NCBI RefSeq assembly: GCF_001953885.1
Contig: NZ_MQUS01000004.1
Location: forward strand, 310,001 to 374,000
Source of the DNA: Streptomyces sp. IMTB 2501
Lineage (GTDB): Bacteria > Actinomycetota > Actinomycetes > Streptomycetales > Streptomycetaceae
Reading direction: 5' to 3'
Length of the DNA stretch: 64,000 nt
The notes beneath the pieces were generated by a model, which did no database searches, had not been told where the DNA came from, and was given only the letters and a program-made list of their open reading frames with translations. Shown piece by piece: positions 24,411 through 32,048 of this stretch. Each line of letters starts with the position of its first letter. Positions within the stretch are counted from its first letter, which is position 1. A program made the position numbers and the translations under genes.

Positions 24411-25094
24411 TCAGCCCAAGTCCGGGACGCGCCAGTCGATCGGGGCATGCCCCTGCGAGGCGATCGCCTCGTTGATCTGGGTGAACGGGTGGGAGCCGAA
24501 GAACTTCTTCGCGGAGAGGGGGGAGGGGTGCGCGCCCTTGACCACCGCGTGCCGCTTCTCGTCGATCAGCGGCAGCTTCTTCTGCGCGTAGTTGCCCCAG
24601 AGGACGAAGACCGCCGGATCCGGTCGGGAGACCACCGCGCGGATCACGGCGTCGGTGAACTTCTCCCAGCCCTTGCCCTTGTGCGAGTTGGCCTCGCCGG
24701 CCCGGACCGTCAGCACCGCGTTCAGCAGCAGCACGCCCTGCTCGGCCCACGGCATCAGATAGCCGTTGTCCGGGACGGGCAGGCCCAGCTCCTCCTTCAT
24801 CTCCTTGTAGATGTTCCGCAGGGAGGGCGGGGTCTTCACGCCGGGGCGGACCGAGAAGCACAGGCCGTGGCCCTGGCCCTCGCCGTGGTACGGGTCCTGG
24901 CCGAGGACCAGGACCTTGACCTTGTCGTACGGCGTCGCCTCCAGCGCGGCGAAGACCTCCTCGCGCGGCGGGTACACGGGACCCTTCGCCCGCTCCTCCT
25001 CGACGAACTCGGTCAGCTCCTTGAAATAGGGCTGCTGCAGCTCGTCGCCCAGAACCCCGCGCCAGGACTCGGGCAGCATGGCGATGTCGGTCAC
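24411..25094 (-). CDS. ung: Uracil-DNA glycosylase
   Basis: 227 aa from a GTG at 25094. Family 1 UDG: water-activating GQDPYH (D67), the Leu-insertion/His loop HPSPLSAKKFFGSHPF (His189), the uracil-binding LLNAVLTV and the GHGLCFS segment. Excises uracil from DNA arising by cytosine deamination, important in a 72% GC genome. GAGGA lies about 9 nt upstream. It has its own gap of 97 bp after the peptide-binding gene. Confidence 0.95.
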   Translation of the reverse strand: MTDIAMLPESWRGVLGDELQQPYFKELTEFVEEERAKGPVYPPREEVFAALEATPYDKVKVLVLGQDPYHGEGQGHGLCFSVRPGVKTPPSLRNIYKEMKEELGLPVPDNGYLMPWAEQGVLLLNAVLTVRAGEANSHKGKGWEKFTDAVIRAVVSRPDPAVFVLWGNYAQKKLPLIDEKRHAVVKGAHPSPLSAKKFFGSHPFTQINEAIASQGHAPIDWRVPDLG

Positions 25095-25191
25095 GTCAAC
25101 GTCCTCACAGTGTGAATCAACTACGGCCTGCGGTCACTTGCAGGATTCAGAACCTACAGTCGACCACTGACAACCGCTGCCCGAGGCGGAT

Positions 25192-26772
25192 TCACCAGCT
25201 GGTCTTGCGGTGCAGTGCCCACATCGTCATGATCGTCGACGGGTCGAGGGCCTGCTCTCCGCCGGAGATGTCCTCGCTGGCGGCGATGAACTGCCGGCCC
25301 TGCCACAGCGGGATCAGCCGCGCGTCGTTCACGAGGATCTGCTGGGCCTGCTCCATGTCCTTGACCGTCTGGGCGCGGTCGCTCTCCGCGCGGGAGTGCG
25401 GCAGCAGCTTGTCGGTGATCTCCGGGGACGGGTAGGGCGTACCGAGCGCGTTGTGGTCGCCGACGAACGGGGCGATGAAGTTGTCCGCGTCGGGGAAGTC
25501 CGGGAACCAGCCGCGGCCGAACACCGGGTACTCGCCCTTCTGGTAGCCGACCACATAGGTCTTCCAGGGGCGGCTTTCGAGCGTGACGGTGAACAGCCCG
25601 GAGGCCTCCAGTTGCCGCTTCAGCTCCTGGAACATCAGCGCCGTCTCGGAGCCGTAGCGGTCGGTGGTGTACCAGAGGGTGAGCGGGACGGGCTGGTGGA
25701 TGCCCGCGTCGGAGAGGATCTTGCGGGCCTTGGGCACGCTCGGGTCGCCGTAGTCGTCGAAGAAGCCGGTGGTGTGTCCGGTGAGGCCCTTGGGGACCAT
25801 CGAGTACAGCGGGTCGACGGTGTCCTTGTAGACCTTGTGCGCGATGGCGCCCCGGTCGACGATCTGGGCGACGGCCTTGCGTACGGCGGGCTGCTTGGCC
25901 CAGGGGTCCTTGGGGTTGAACACCAGGTAGCTGATGTCGGTGCCGGTGCCGTCGACGAGCTGCAGGTTGCTGTTGCCGTGCTGCTGGAGGGCGACGATGT
26001 CGTCGGCGGCGAGGCCGCGGTAGGTGACGTCGATCTGCTTGTCGCGCAGCGCCTTGACCATGCCGGCCGAGTCCTGGAAGTAGCGGATGGTCACCGCGTC
26101 GTTCTGCCGCTTGGCGAAGCCCTGGTAGCTCCCGTTGCCGACGAGGACGGCCTGCTTGTCCTCGTCGTAGGACTTCAGCTCGTACGGTCCGGAGCCGTAG
26201 ACCTGGTCGTCCTTGCGCAGGGAGTCGGCCGGGTAGTCGTTCGGGTCGACGATCGACATGGCGGGGGTGGCCAGCACGAACGGGAAGGTGGCGTCGGACT
26301 GGTTGAGCTGGAAGACGACCTCGCGGTCGCCGAGCGCCTGCACCCGGTCCAGGCTGCCGAGCAGGCCTGCGGGTCCGCCGGGGGCGTCGATCTTGCGGAT
26401 GCGGTCGATGGAGTACTTGACGGCCTGGGCGTTCAGCGGGTCGCCGTCGGCGAACTTCAGCCCCGGGCGGAGTGAGCAGCGGTAGGTGCGGCTTGAGGAG
26501 TCGGTGAAGGAGCAGCTCTGGGCGGCGTCGGGCTGGGGGGTGGTGGCGCCGTTGGGGTAGGCGAGCAGCGTCTGGAAGATGTTCCGGTACAGCTCCCAGG
26601 AGCCGTCCCAGGCACCGGCGGGGTCGAGCGTGCTGGGGGCGCTGGTGGTACCCACGACGATCGGTCCCTTGCCGCCGCCGTCGCCGCTGGACAGCAGACC
26701 GCAGCCGGTGGCCACCAGGGACAGGGACGCGATCGCCGCGACTCTCCGCAGGAATCGGTTCCGGTTGAACAC
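25192..26772 (-). CDS. Oligopeptide ABC transporter substrate-binding lipoprotein (SBP family 5)
   Basis: 526 aa. I chose the GTG at 26772 because AGGAG lies 7 nt upstream; the GTG at 26778 is too close. Lipobox LVATGCG follows a short signal peptide, so it is anchored outside the membrane. SBP_bac_5 features: LDPAGAWDGSWELYRNIFQT, RPGLKFADGDPLNAQAVKYS and the GSGPYELKSYD segment. It binds peptides or similar solutes for import. No permease or ATPase genes are adjacent, so it must share a transporter or act as a sensor. A perfect GTCCGC-TGT-GCGGAC repeat (26891-26905) lies upstream. Confidence 0.9.
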   Translation of the reverse strand: MFNRNRFLRRVAAIASLSLVATGCGLLSSGDGGGKGPIVVGTTSAPSTLDPAGAWDGSWELYRNIFQTLLAYPNGATTPQPDAAQSCSFTDSSSRTYRCSLRPGLKFADGDPLNAQAVKYSIDRIRKIDAPGGPAGLLGSLDRVQALGDREVVFQLNQSDATFPFVLATPAMSIVDPNDYPADSLRKDDQVYGSGPYELKSYDEDKQAVLVGNGSYQGFAKRQNDAVTIRYFQDSAGMVKALRDKQIDVTYRGLAADDIVALQQHGNSNLQLVDGTGTDISYLVFNPKDPWAKQPAVRKAVAQIVDRGAIAHKVYKDTVDPLYSMVPKGLTGHTTGFFDDYGDPSVPKARKILSDAGIHQPVPLTLWYTTDRYGSETALMFQELKRQLEASGLFTVTLESRPWKTYVVGYQKGEYPVFGRGWFPDFPDADNFIAPFVGDHNALGTPYPSPEITDKLLPHSRAESDRAQTVKDMEQAQQILVNDARLIPLWQGRQFIAASEDISGGEQALDPSTIMTMWALHRKTSW

Positions 26773-26916
26773 GCGCACGCTCCTCGATCTGCCATACCAA
26801 GGGTCGGCAGACGATACCGCAGCGTTCGAGCGCCTGAACCTCCCCCTGAAACAGGACTTCTTGATCGATTTCGCTTTGACGACGTTGTCAGTCCGCTGTG
26901 CGGACCCAATGGGGTG

Positions 26917-26954
26917 TTCCGGGCGCCGATCCGTCCGAAAATCGGCGCCCGGAA
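26917..26954 (-). terminator. Strong terminator after the two SDR genes
   Basis: TTCCGGGCGCCGAT (26917-26930) pairs perfectly with ATCGGCGCCCGGAA (26941-26954) around a 10-nt loop, only 6 bp past the stop of the second SDR gene. It is the best terminator in the window and isolates the operon from the peptide-binding gene. Confidence 0.85.
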
Positions 26955-26960
26955 GGTTGC

Positions 26961-27731
26961 TCAGGCTCCCACGCCGGCGTTCAGGAAGACGCCGCCGTCC
27001 ACGACGAGCGTCTGACCGGTGATCCAGTCGGACTGCCCGGAGGTGAGGAAGGCCGCGGCCCCGCCGATGTCGGAGGGCACGCCGAGCCGGCCCAGCGGGT
27101 AGGCGGCGGCCGCCTCCTCCTCCCGGTTCTCGTACAGGGCCTGGGCGAACTTGGTCTTGACGACGGCCGGGGCGATCGCGTTGACCCGCACCTTCGGCGC
27201 GAACTCGTGCGCCAGCTGCTGGGTCAGGTTGATCATCGCGGCCTTGCTGACGCCGTAGGCGCCGATGAACGGCGAGGGCGCGAGGCCCGCGATCGAGGCG
27301 ATGTTGACGATCGCGCCGCCGTTGTCCTTCTGCCAGGCGTGCCAGGTCTTCTGGGCGAAGCCGAGCGCGGAGATCACGTTCGTCTCGAAGACCTTGCGGG
27401 CGACGTTCAGATCGAGGTCGGCGATCGGCCCGAAGACCGGGTTGGTGCCCGCGTTGTTGATCAGGAAGTCGACGCGGCCGAAGGCCTGCATGGTGCGCTC
27501 GACGGTCTCGGCCTGGTGGTCCAGGTCGTGCGCCTTGCCGGCGACGCCGATGACCCGGTCCGAGCCGAGCTTCTCGACGGCCTCCTTCAGGGCGTCCTCG
27601 TTGCGGCCGGTGATGCACACGCGGTCGCCACGGGCGACGAGCGCCTCGGCGATGCCGTAGCCGATACCGCGGCTGGCGCCCGTGACGAGGGCGGCCTTGC
27701 CCGAGAGCTCGGGGAGTTCAGCGGAAGTCAT
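26961..27731 (-). CDS. Short-chain dehydrogenase/reductase (FabG-like), second gene of operon
   Basis: 256 aa. Cofactor motif TGASRGIGYG (about 17-26), NNAG, catalytic Ser in NIASIAG and YGVSK (Tyr/Lys). NADP use is likely from the TGR after the second strand (VCITGRN). The family includes 3-oxoacyl-ACP reductases and many other ketoreductases. Starts 11 bp after the stop of the upstream SDR, so it is co-transcribed; having two SDRs together suggests acyl-CoA or hydroxyacyl metabolism. Confidence 0.88.
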   Translation of the reverse strand: MTSAELPELSGKAALVTGASRGIGYGIAEALVARGDRVCITGRNEDALKEAVEKLGSDRVIGVAGKAHDLDHQAETVERTMQAFGRVDFLINNAGTNPVFGPIADLDLNVARKVFETNVISALGFAQKTWHAWQKDNGGAIVNIASIAGLAPSPFIGAYGVSKAAMINLTQQLAHEFAPKVRVNAIAPAVVKTKFAQALYENREEEAAAAYPLGRLGVPSDIGGAAAFLTSGQSDWITGQTLVVDGGVFLNAGVGA

Positions 27732-27742
27732 GTACCTGTTCC

Positions 27743-28504
27743 TCAGTTGAGCGGTCCGCCGGCGACGTACAGCACCTGGCCGGAGACGAAGCCGGCCGCC
27801 TCGCCGGTGAAGAAGGCGATGGCGTTGGCGATGTCCTCGGGCTCGCCGACGCGCTGCACGGGGATCTGGGTGGCGGCGGCCTTCTTGAAGTCGTCGAAGT
27901 CCATCTTGACGCGGTCGGCGGTGGCCTTGGTCATCTCGGTGGCGATGAAGCCCGGGGCGACGGCGTTGGCGGTGATGCCGAACTTGCCCAGCTCGATGGC
28001 GAGGGTCTTGGTGAAGCCCTGCAGGCCGGCCTTGGCGGCGGAGTAGTTGACCTGGCCGCGGTTGCCGAGCGCCGAGGACGAGGAGAGGTTGACGATCCGG
28101 CCGAAGCCCGCGTCGACCATGTGCTTCTGGACGGCCTTGGTCATCAGGAACGAGCCGCGCAGATGGACGTTCATGACGGTGTCCCAGTCGGAGACGCTCA
28201 TCTTGAACAGCAGGTTGTCACGGAGCACGCCCGCGTTGTTGACCAGGATCGTCGGGGCGCCCAGCTCCTCGGCGATCCGGGCGACGGCGGCCTCGACCTG
28301 GGCCTCGTCGGAGACGTCGGCGCCGACCGCGATCGCCTTGCCGCCGGCGGCGGTGATCTTCTCGACGGTGTCCTTGCAGGCGGCCTCGTCCAAGTCGATC
28401 ACGGCGACCGCGCGGCCTTCGGCGGCCAGCCGTACGGCGGTGGCGGCGCCGATGCCGCGCGCCGCGCCGGTGACGATCGCGACCCGCTGTTCAGTGGTGG
28501 ACAT
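27743..28504 (-). CDS. fabG: 3-oxoacyl-ACP/CoA reductase-like SDR (FabG), first gene of operon
   Basis: 253 aa from the ATG at 28504, with GAGGAG upstream; the frame is open to 28627 but that start lies before the promoter. Motifs: TGAARGIGAATA, NNAGVLRDNL, NLSSSSALGNRGQVNYSAAK with catalytic Ser, Tyr and Lys, and PGFIATEMT, all close to FabG. It reduces 3-ketoacyl thioesters with NADPH. Promoter, operator and a 21-bp direct repeat precede it, and the pair ends in a strong terminator, so this is a complete regulated operon. Confidence 0.9.
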   Translation of the reverse strand: MSTTEQRVAIVTGAARGIGAATAVRLAAEGRAVAVIDLDEAACKDTVEKITAAGGKAIAVGADVSDEAQVEAAVARIAEELGAPTILVNNAGVLRDNLLFKMSVSDWDTVMNVHLRGSFLMTKAVQKHMVDAGFGRIVNLSSSSALGNRGQVNYSAAKAGLQGFTKTLAIELGKFGITANAVAPGFIATEMTKATADRVKMDFDDFKKAAATQIPVQRVGEPEDIANAIAFFTGEAAGFVSGQVLYVAGGPLN

Positions 28505-28521
28505 TGCTGCTTCTCCTCGCC

Positions 28522-28560
28522 CTTGAGAGAACCTGTCTGGCTCTTGAGAGAGCCCGTCTG
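28522..28560. repeat. 18-bp direct repeat in the fabG leader
   Basis: CTTGAGAGAACCTGTCTG (28522-28539) and CTTGAGAGAGCCCGTCTG (28543-28560) agree at 16 of 18 positions and are exactly 21 bp apart, two helical turns. They lie between promoter and ribosome site of the fabG operon. Confidence 0.5.
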
Positions 28561-28566
28561 ATGCGG

Positions 28567-28580
28567 TGAGCGACCGCTTA
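28567..28580. promoter_or_regulatory. TetR-type operator in the fabG promoter region
   Basis: TGAGCG-AC-CGCTTA is an inverted repeat with one mismatch (minus strand TAAGCGGTCGCTCA). It lies about 12-25 bp downstream of the predicted transcription start, where a repressor would block elongation. Similar sites are used by TetR regulators of fatty-acid catabolism; the regulator gene is not in this window's immediate neighbourhood. Confidence 0.45.
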
Positions 28581-28598
28581 GTACCTTCAGCACACGAG

Positions 28599-28627
28599 AC
28601 GCTAGAAGCCCTGGCACCCGGTGTCAA
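28599..28627 (-). promoter_or_regulatory. Sigma70-type promoter of the fabG operon
   Basis: Minus strand TTGACA (28627-28622), 17-bp spacer, TAGCGT (28604-28599): a near-consensus HrdB-type promoter. The start point would be near 28592, leaving a leader of about 90 nt. Confidence 0.7.
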
Positions 28628-28652
28628 CGCCCCACCGGGCGGGTGTGATCCA

Positions 28653-29102
28653 TTACCTCACCAGGAGGTCCAGCAGGCGTTCCGTTTCGGCCGCCGGATC
28701 GGTGGTCAGGCCGGTGTGCACGGGTCCGGGCTGGACGACGGTGGAGCGGGGCGCGATCACCCAGCGGTAGCGCCGTCCGGCGTCGTCCCGGGCCGCCTGT
28801 CCGGCTTCCTCGCCGCCCGCGCAGTGCCGCTCGATCGCACCGAGCGCGGCCCGCACCCCGGCCACGTCGGCCTCCGGATCGAGGGCGAGCAGCCGGGCCT
28901 CGTCGAGATGGGTGCGGGCGCCGACGTAGGCCTGGGCCCGGCAATAGACGACGACGCCCGCGTTGATGCACTCGCCGCGCTCGATGCGCGGTACGACCCG
29001 CAGCAGCGCGTACTCGAACACATCCCGGTCGCCGCCCTGGCCCGCCCGGGTGATGTGGCGCTCGGTCACATGTCCGGCCATGTGGATGTGGGTCTCGCTC
29101 AC
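28653..29102 (-). CDS. DUF3037 domain protein
   Basis: 149 aa. The GTG at 29102 overlaps the stop of the upstream HipA-like gene by 4 bp (GTGA), which fixes the start by translational coupling. The DUF3037 core begins FEYALLRVVPRIERGECINA, followed by GVVVYCRAQAYVGARTHLDE and later RYRWVIAPRSTVVQPGPVHTG. The function is unknown. It is regularly found next to HipA-like kinases, so it is probably their partner or antagonist. Confidence 0.82.
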   Translation of the reverse strand: MSETHIHMAGHVTERHITRAGQGGDRDVFEYALLRVVPRIERGECINAGVVVYCRAQAYVGARTHLDEARLLALDPEADVAGVRAALGAIERHCAGGEEAGQAARDDAGRRYRWVIAPRSTVVQPGPVHTGLTTDPAAETERLLDLLVR

Positions 29103-29863
29103 TTGCCCTCCTCGATGCCGGTGATGCGCTCGGCGATGACGGCCGCCCGGGCCAGCAGAGGCCGCGCATAGGCCCGGCGCAGGTCGTCCGGGGTGTCGAA
29201 GCCGGGCTCGTCGGTCAGCCAGGCGTCCGGGATCTCGGCGGTGACCTCGGTGAGCAGGTCCTCGGTGACCCGCGGTGCCAGCTCGGCCGCGGCGGCGGTG
29301 ACGTCCGGGGCGAAGCGGGCGAGGGCGTGGTCGGAGGCGTCGTAGGGGCGGGCCGCGGAGGCCTCGGCGGAGGGCCAGTTGTGGTGCCAGATCATCGTCG
29401 CGCCGTGGTCGATGAGCCACAGCTCGCCGCGGTGCACCAGGAGGTTGGGGTTGCGCCAGGAGCGGTCGACATTGTTGATCAGCGCGTCGAACCAGACGAT
29501 CCGGCCGGCCTCCTCGGAGCGCACCGGGAAGGCGAGCGGATCGTAGCCGAGGGCGCCGGAGAGGAAGTCCATGCCGAGGTTGGTGCCGCCGCTGGACCGC
29601 AGGAGGTCCTGCACCGGCTGCTCGGGCTCGCCGAGTCCGAGGACGGGGTCCAGGTGGAGGGTGACCAGCCGGGGCATCCGGAATCCGAGGCGGCGGGCGA
29701 GTTCGCCGCACACCACCTCGGCGACCAGGGTCTTGCGGCCCTGTCCGGCGCCGGTGAACTTCATGACGTAGGTCCCGAAGTCGTCGGCCTCGACGAGCCC
29801 CGGCAGCGAGCCGCCCTCACGCAGCGGCGTGATGTAGCGGGTCGCGGTGACTTCCTTGAGCAT
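29099..29863 (-). CDS. HipA-like kinase-fold protein
   Basis: 254 aa, shorter than true HipA (about 430) and without its N-terminal subdomain. A protein-kinase-like C-lobe is visible: FDALINNVDRSWRNPNLLVH (catalytic Asp and metal-binding Asn), then ELWLIDHGAT (DFG-like Asp). An early YVMKFTGAGQG holds the candidate ATP-binding Lys. It probably phosphorylates a protein or small molecule. Its coupled partner is DUF3037 rather than the HipB DNA-binding antitoxin, so this is not a classical hipBA toxin-antitoxin pair. Divergent from the Rieske gene. Confidence 0.75.
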   Translation of the reverse strand: MLKEVTATRYITPLREGGSLPGLVEADDFGTYVMKFTGAGQGRKTLVAEVVCGELARRLGFRMPRLVTLHLDPVLGLGEPEQPVQDLLRSSGGTNLGMDFLSGALGYDPLAFPVRSEEAGRIVWFDALINNVDRSWRNPNLLVHRGELWLIDHGATMIWHHNWPSAEASAARPYDASDHALARFAPDVTAAAAELAPRVTEDLLTEVTAEIPDAWLTDEPGFDTPDDLRRAYARPLLARAAVIAERITGIEEGK

Positions 29864-30046
29864 CGCCCCAGGTTACTGGGGCACGGCCGGCGGCCCGGCG
29901 GGATGGGCCGACAGCAGTCCGACAGCTGTGGCTTACGGCCGCCTCATGCCCCGGCGGCCAGGATCTGGGTGCCCGTCTGAACGGGTCGCGGCCCGGCGCC
30001 GTACCCCTGGACGGATCAGGAGAAGCTCCGTGGAAGGGAACCCCAC

Positions 30047-30577
30047 ATGACCAGCGCATCGTCCCAGCACGCTGCGGGACCGGCCCGCCGTACCGTCGTG
30101 GCGGCGGCCGGAGCGGCGGGGCTCGCCGCCGCGCTGACCGCCTGCGGCTCAAGCGACAACTCGTCCGACAAGGTCAACACCGGGTCCGGTTCCTCCGGTA
30201 CGGCCGGCTCCACCGGAAGCACGGGCGGCACCGGCGCGGGCAGCACCGGCTCCACGGGAGCGGCGCAGAACGGCGGCGGTTCCGCCGGCGGCACCGCGCT
30301 CGCCAAGACCTCCGACATCCCCGAGGGCGGCGGCAAGATCTTCAAGGACCACGGAGTGGTCGTCACCCAGCCGACGGCGGGCACGTTCAAGGCGTTCTCG
30401 GCCAAGTGCACGCACCAGGGGTGCGCGGTGGGCAGCGTGACCGGCGGCGCGATCGTCTGCCCGTGTCACAACAGCCACTTCTCCGTCGCTGACGGCAGCG
30501 TGAAGCAGGGGCCCGCGACCCAGCCGCTGCCCGCCGAGAAGATCACCGTTTCCGGCGAGGACATCAAGCTGGCCTGA
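30047..30577 (+). CDS. Rieske [2Fe-2S] Tat lipoprotein
   Basis: 176 aa with AAGGGA before the ATG. The N-terminus carries a twin-arginine motif (ARRTVVAAAG) and a lipobox (LTACG, Cys33), so it is folded in the cytoplasm, exported by Tat and lipid-anchored. A Gly/Ser/Thr-rich linker (about 35-85) leads to the Rieske domain with ligands CTHQGC and CPCHNSHF. An electron carrier outside the membrane; it is too small to be the bc1 subunit, and its redox partner is not encoded nearby. Confidence 0.9.
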   Translation: MTSASSQHAAGPARRTVVAAAGAAGLAAALTACGSSDNSSDKVNTGSGSSGTAGSTGSTGGTGAGSTGSTGAAQNGGGSAGGTALAKTSDIPEGGGKIFKDHGVVVTQPTAGTFKAFSAKCTHQGCAVGSVTGGAIVCPCHNSHFSVADGSVKQGPATQPLPAEKITVSGEDIKLA

Positions 30578-30583
30578 GCCGCA

Positions 30584-31228
30584 TCAGCCGCGCCTGCGCG
30601 GCCGTTTGAGACAGCCGAGCACCTCGTCGGTGGTCGCGACCGTGGCGACCAGCGCGAGCGTGTGCCGGATCATCGCGGGGGTGTAGTCGGCGGGCACCCC
30701 CGCGACGGCGTCGGCCGGGACGACGGCCGTATAGCCGAGGTTGACCGCGTCGAACACCGCGTTGGGTATCGCCACGTTGGCGGAGACACCGGTGACGATC
30801 AGTGTGCGGCAGCCGAGGTTGCGCAGCAGGGCGTCGACATCGGTGCCATGGATCGGGGACAGCCCGTGCAGCCGGCGTACGACGAAGTCCTCCTCGGCGA
30901 CCTCGATCGGCGGCGCGACGCGCACCGCCGTACTGCCGCTCAGCTGCAGCACGGGGAGCCGATCCGCGGCCCGGAACAGCCGGGCGTTGCGGCTCGCGCC
31001 CCGGCCGTCCGGGCGGCGCTCGGCGACCGCGTGGACGACCTGGACGCCGGTCGCGTGCGCGGCGGCGACCAGCCGGGCCACATTGCGCAGCGCACCGGAG
31101 GAGCGGGCCTCGCGGGCGAGTTCGGGCAGGGCGCTGTCCGGGCCGACGACCCCCTGCTGGCACTCCACGGTGAGCAGCACGGTGCTCACCGGGTCGAGGA
31201 GTTCGCTGAGCTGTTCGTACGACGACAT
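30584..31228 (-). CDS. Isochorismatase-fold protein lacking the catalytic cysteine
   Basis: 214 aa from the ATG at 31228 with AAGGGGG upstream. The cysteine-hydrolase fold is clear: LLTVECQQGVVGP replaces the usual D-x-Q strand end, and VTGVSANVAIPNAVFDAVNL aligns with the nucleophile loop, but the position of the catalytic Cys holds Ala (NVAIP) and the Asp is Glu (VEC). It therefore cannot work by the normal triad, or has a different role. Convergent with the Rieske gene, divergent from a PPOX gene. Confidence 0.78.
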   Translation of the reverse strand: MSSYEQLSELLDPVSTVLLTVECQQGVVGPDSALPELAREARSSGALRNVARLVAAAHATGVQVVHAVAERRPDGRGASRNARLFRAADRLPVLQLSGSTAVRVAPPIEVAEEDFVVRRLHGLSPIHGTDVDALLRNLGCRTLIVTGVSANVAIPNAVFDAVNLGYTAVVPADAVAGVPADYTPAMIRHTLALVATVATTDEVLGCLKRPRRRG

Positions 31229-31242
31229 GGCGCCCCCTTGAC

Positions 31243-31335
31243 GACGACCCGACGGAAGACGACCCGATGAACGACGATCCCCTGGAGGGCGAGCCATTTC
31301 AAGACGACCCGTTCTCTTTTCTGACGTGATGTCAG
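31243..31335. promoter_or_regulatory. Repeats and palindrome between isochorismatase and PPOX genes
   Basis: GACGACCCG occurs three times (31243, 31258, 31303), at offsets of 15 and 45 bp. A perfect inverted repeat CTGAC-GTGAT-GTCAG lies at 31321-31335, about 55 bp before the PPOX start. Likely regulatory, but the factor is unknown. Confidence 0.35.
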
Positions 31336-31390
31336 AGGATCACCAGGACACGATAGTTCTCTGGCACGACGTGGGAGAAGAGGGGGCCGC

Positions 31391-31861
31391 ATGACCGTCA
31401 CTCAGCAGCGCCGGGGCCGGAAGATCATGATGACGCCCGGCGAGCTGGACGAGTTCCTCACCAGTCAGCGCACCTGCCGGGTCGCGACCGTCTCGGCGGA
31501 CGGCGCTCCGCATGTCAGCGCGCTGTGGTTCGCCTGGGACGGCACCTCGTTGTGGCTGTACTCGGTGGTGCGCAGCAGGCGTTGGGCCCAGTTGCGCCGC
31601 GATCCACGGGTGGCCGTGGTGATCGACTCGGGCGAGGAGTACGACCAGTTGCTCGGGGCCGAGCTGTTCGGCCGGGTGGAGTTCGTGGGCGAGGCGCCGC
31701 GCACCGGGGAGCTGTGCGCCGAACTCGACACGGCCGAGACGCTGTTCGCGCGCAAGAACTTCGGCCTGGACGAGATGCCGCACGACGGCCGGCACGCCTG
31801 GGTCCGGCTGACCCCGGAGAGGATCGTCTCCTGGGACTTCCGGAAGCTGGGCGGAGCCTAG
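31391..31861 (+). CDS. Pyridoxamine-5'-phosphate-oxidase-fold flavin/F420-binding protein
   Basis: 156 aa with GAGGGGG before the ATG. The split beta-barrel begins LDEFLTSQRTCRVATVSADG, then PHVSALWFAWDGTSLWLYSV and SRRWAQLRRDPRVAVVIDSG, a strong match to the FDOR/PPOX superfamily. Such proteins bind FMN or F420 and reduce diverse substrates; a specific reaction is not readable. Preceded by the palindrome at 31321-31335. Confidence 0.82.
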   Translation: MTVTQQRRGRKIMMTPGELDEFLTSQRTCRVATVSADGAPHVSALWFAWDGTSLWLYSVVRSRRWAQLRRDPRVAVVIDSGEEYDQLLGAELFGRVEFVGEAPRTGELCAELDTAETLFARKNFGLDEMPHDGRHAWVRLTPERIVSWDFRKLGGA

Positions 31862-32048
31862 GGCCCCGGCAGGCAACGTCTGCCCGTCAAGGAGCGGCGT
31901 CCGGTGCGTACTCTCGGTGTGCCGGCCGGAGGCCGTACCCGAGGGGCTGGGCGTCCGTGGGCTTCCGGCTGGTGCGGCGAGAGGGCGTGCCGGGCGTCGT
32001 GACGGGGCGGACGTCGCCTGCCGGGCATCAGGGGCTGTCCGGCGGCCC

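Noticed and set aside
26961..27731. Transcriptional read-through joining the two SDR genes and the peptide-binding gene as one operon
   Set aside because: A perfect 14-bp terminator stem at 26917-26954 separates them, and the peptide-binding gene has its own upstream region.
31862..32048. Possible small gene between the PPOX and LysR genes
   Set aside because: Open frames here are Arg/Gly-rich shadows with no start signal; nothing supports coding.
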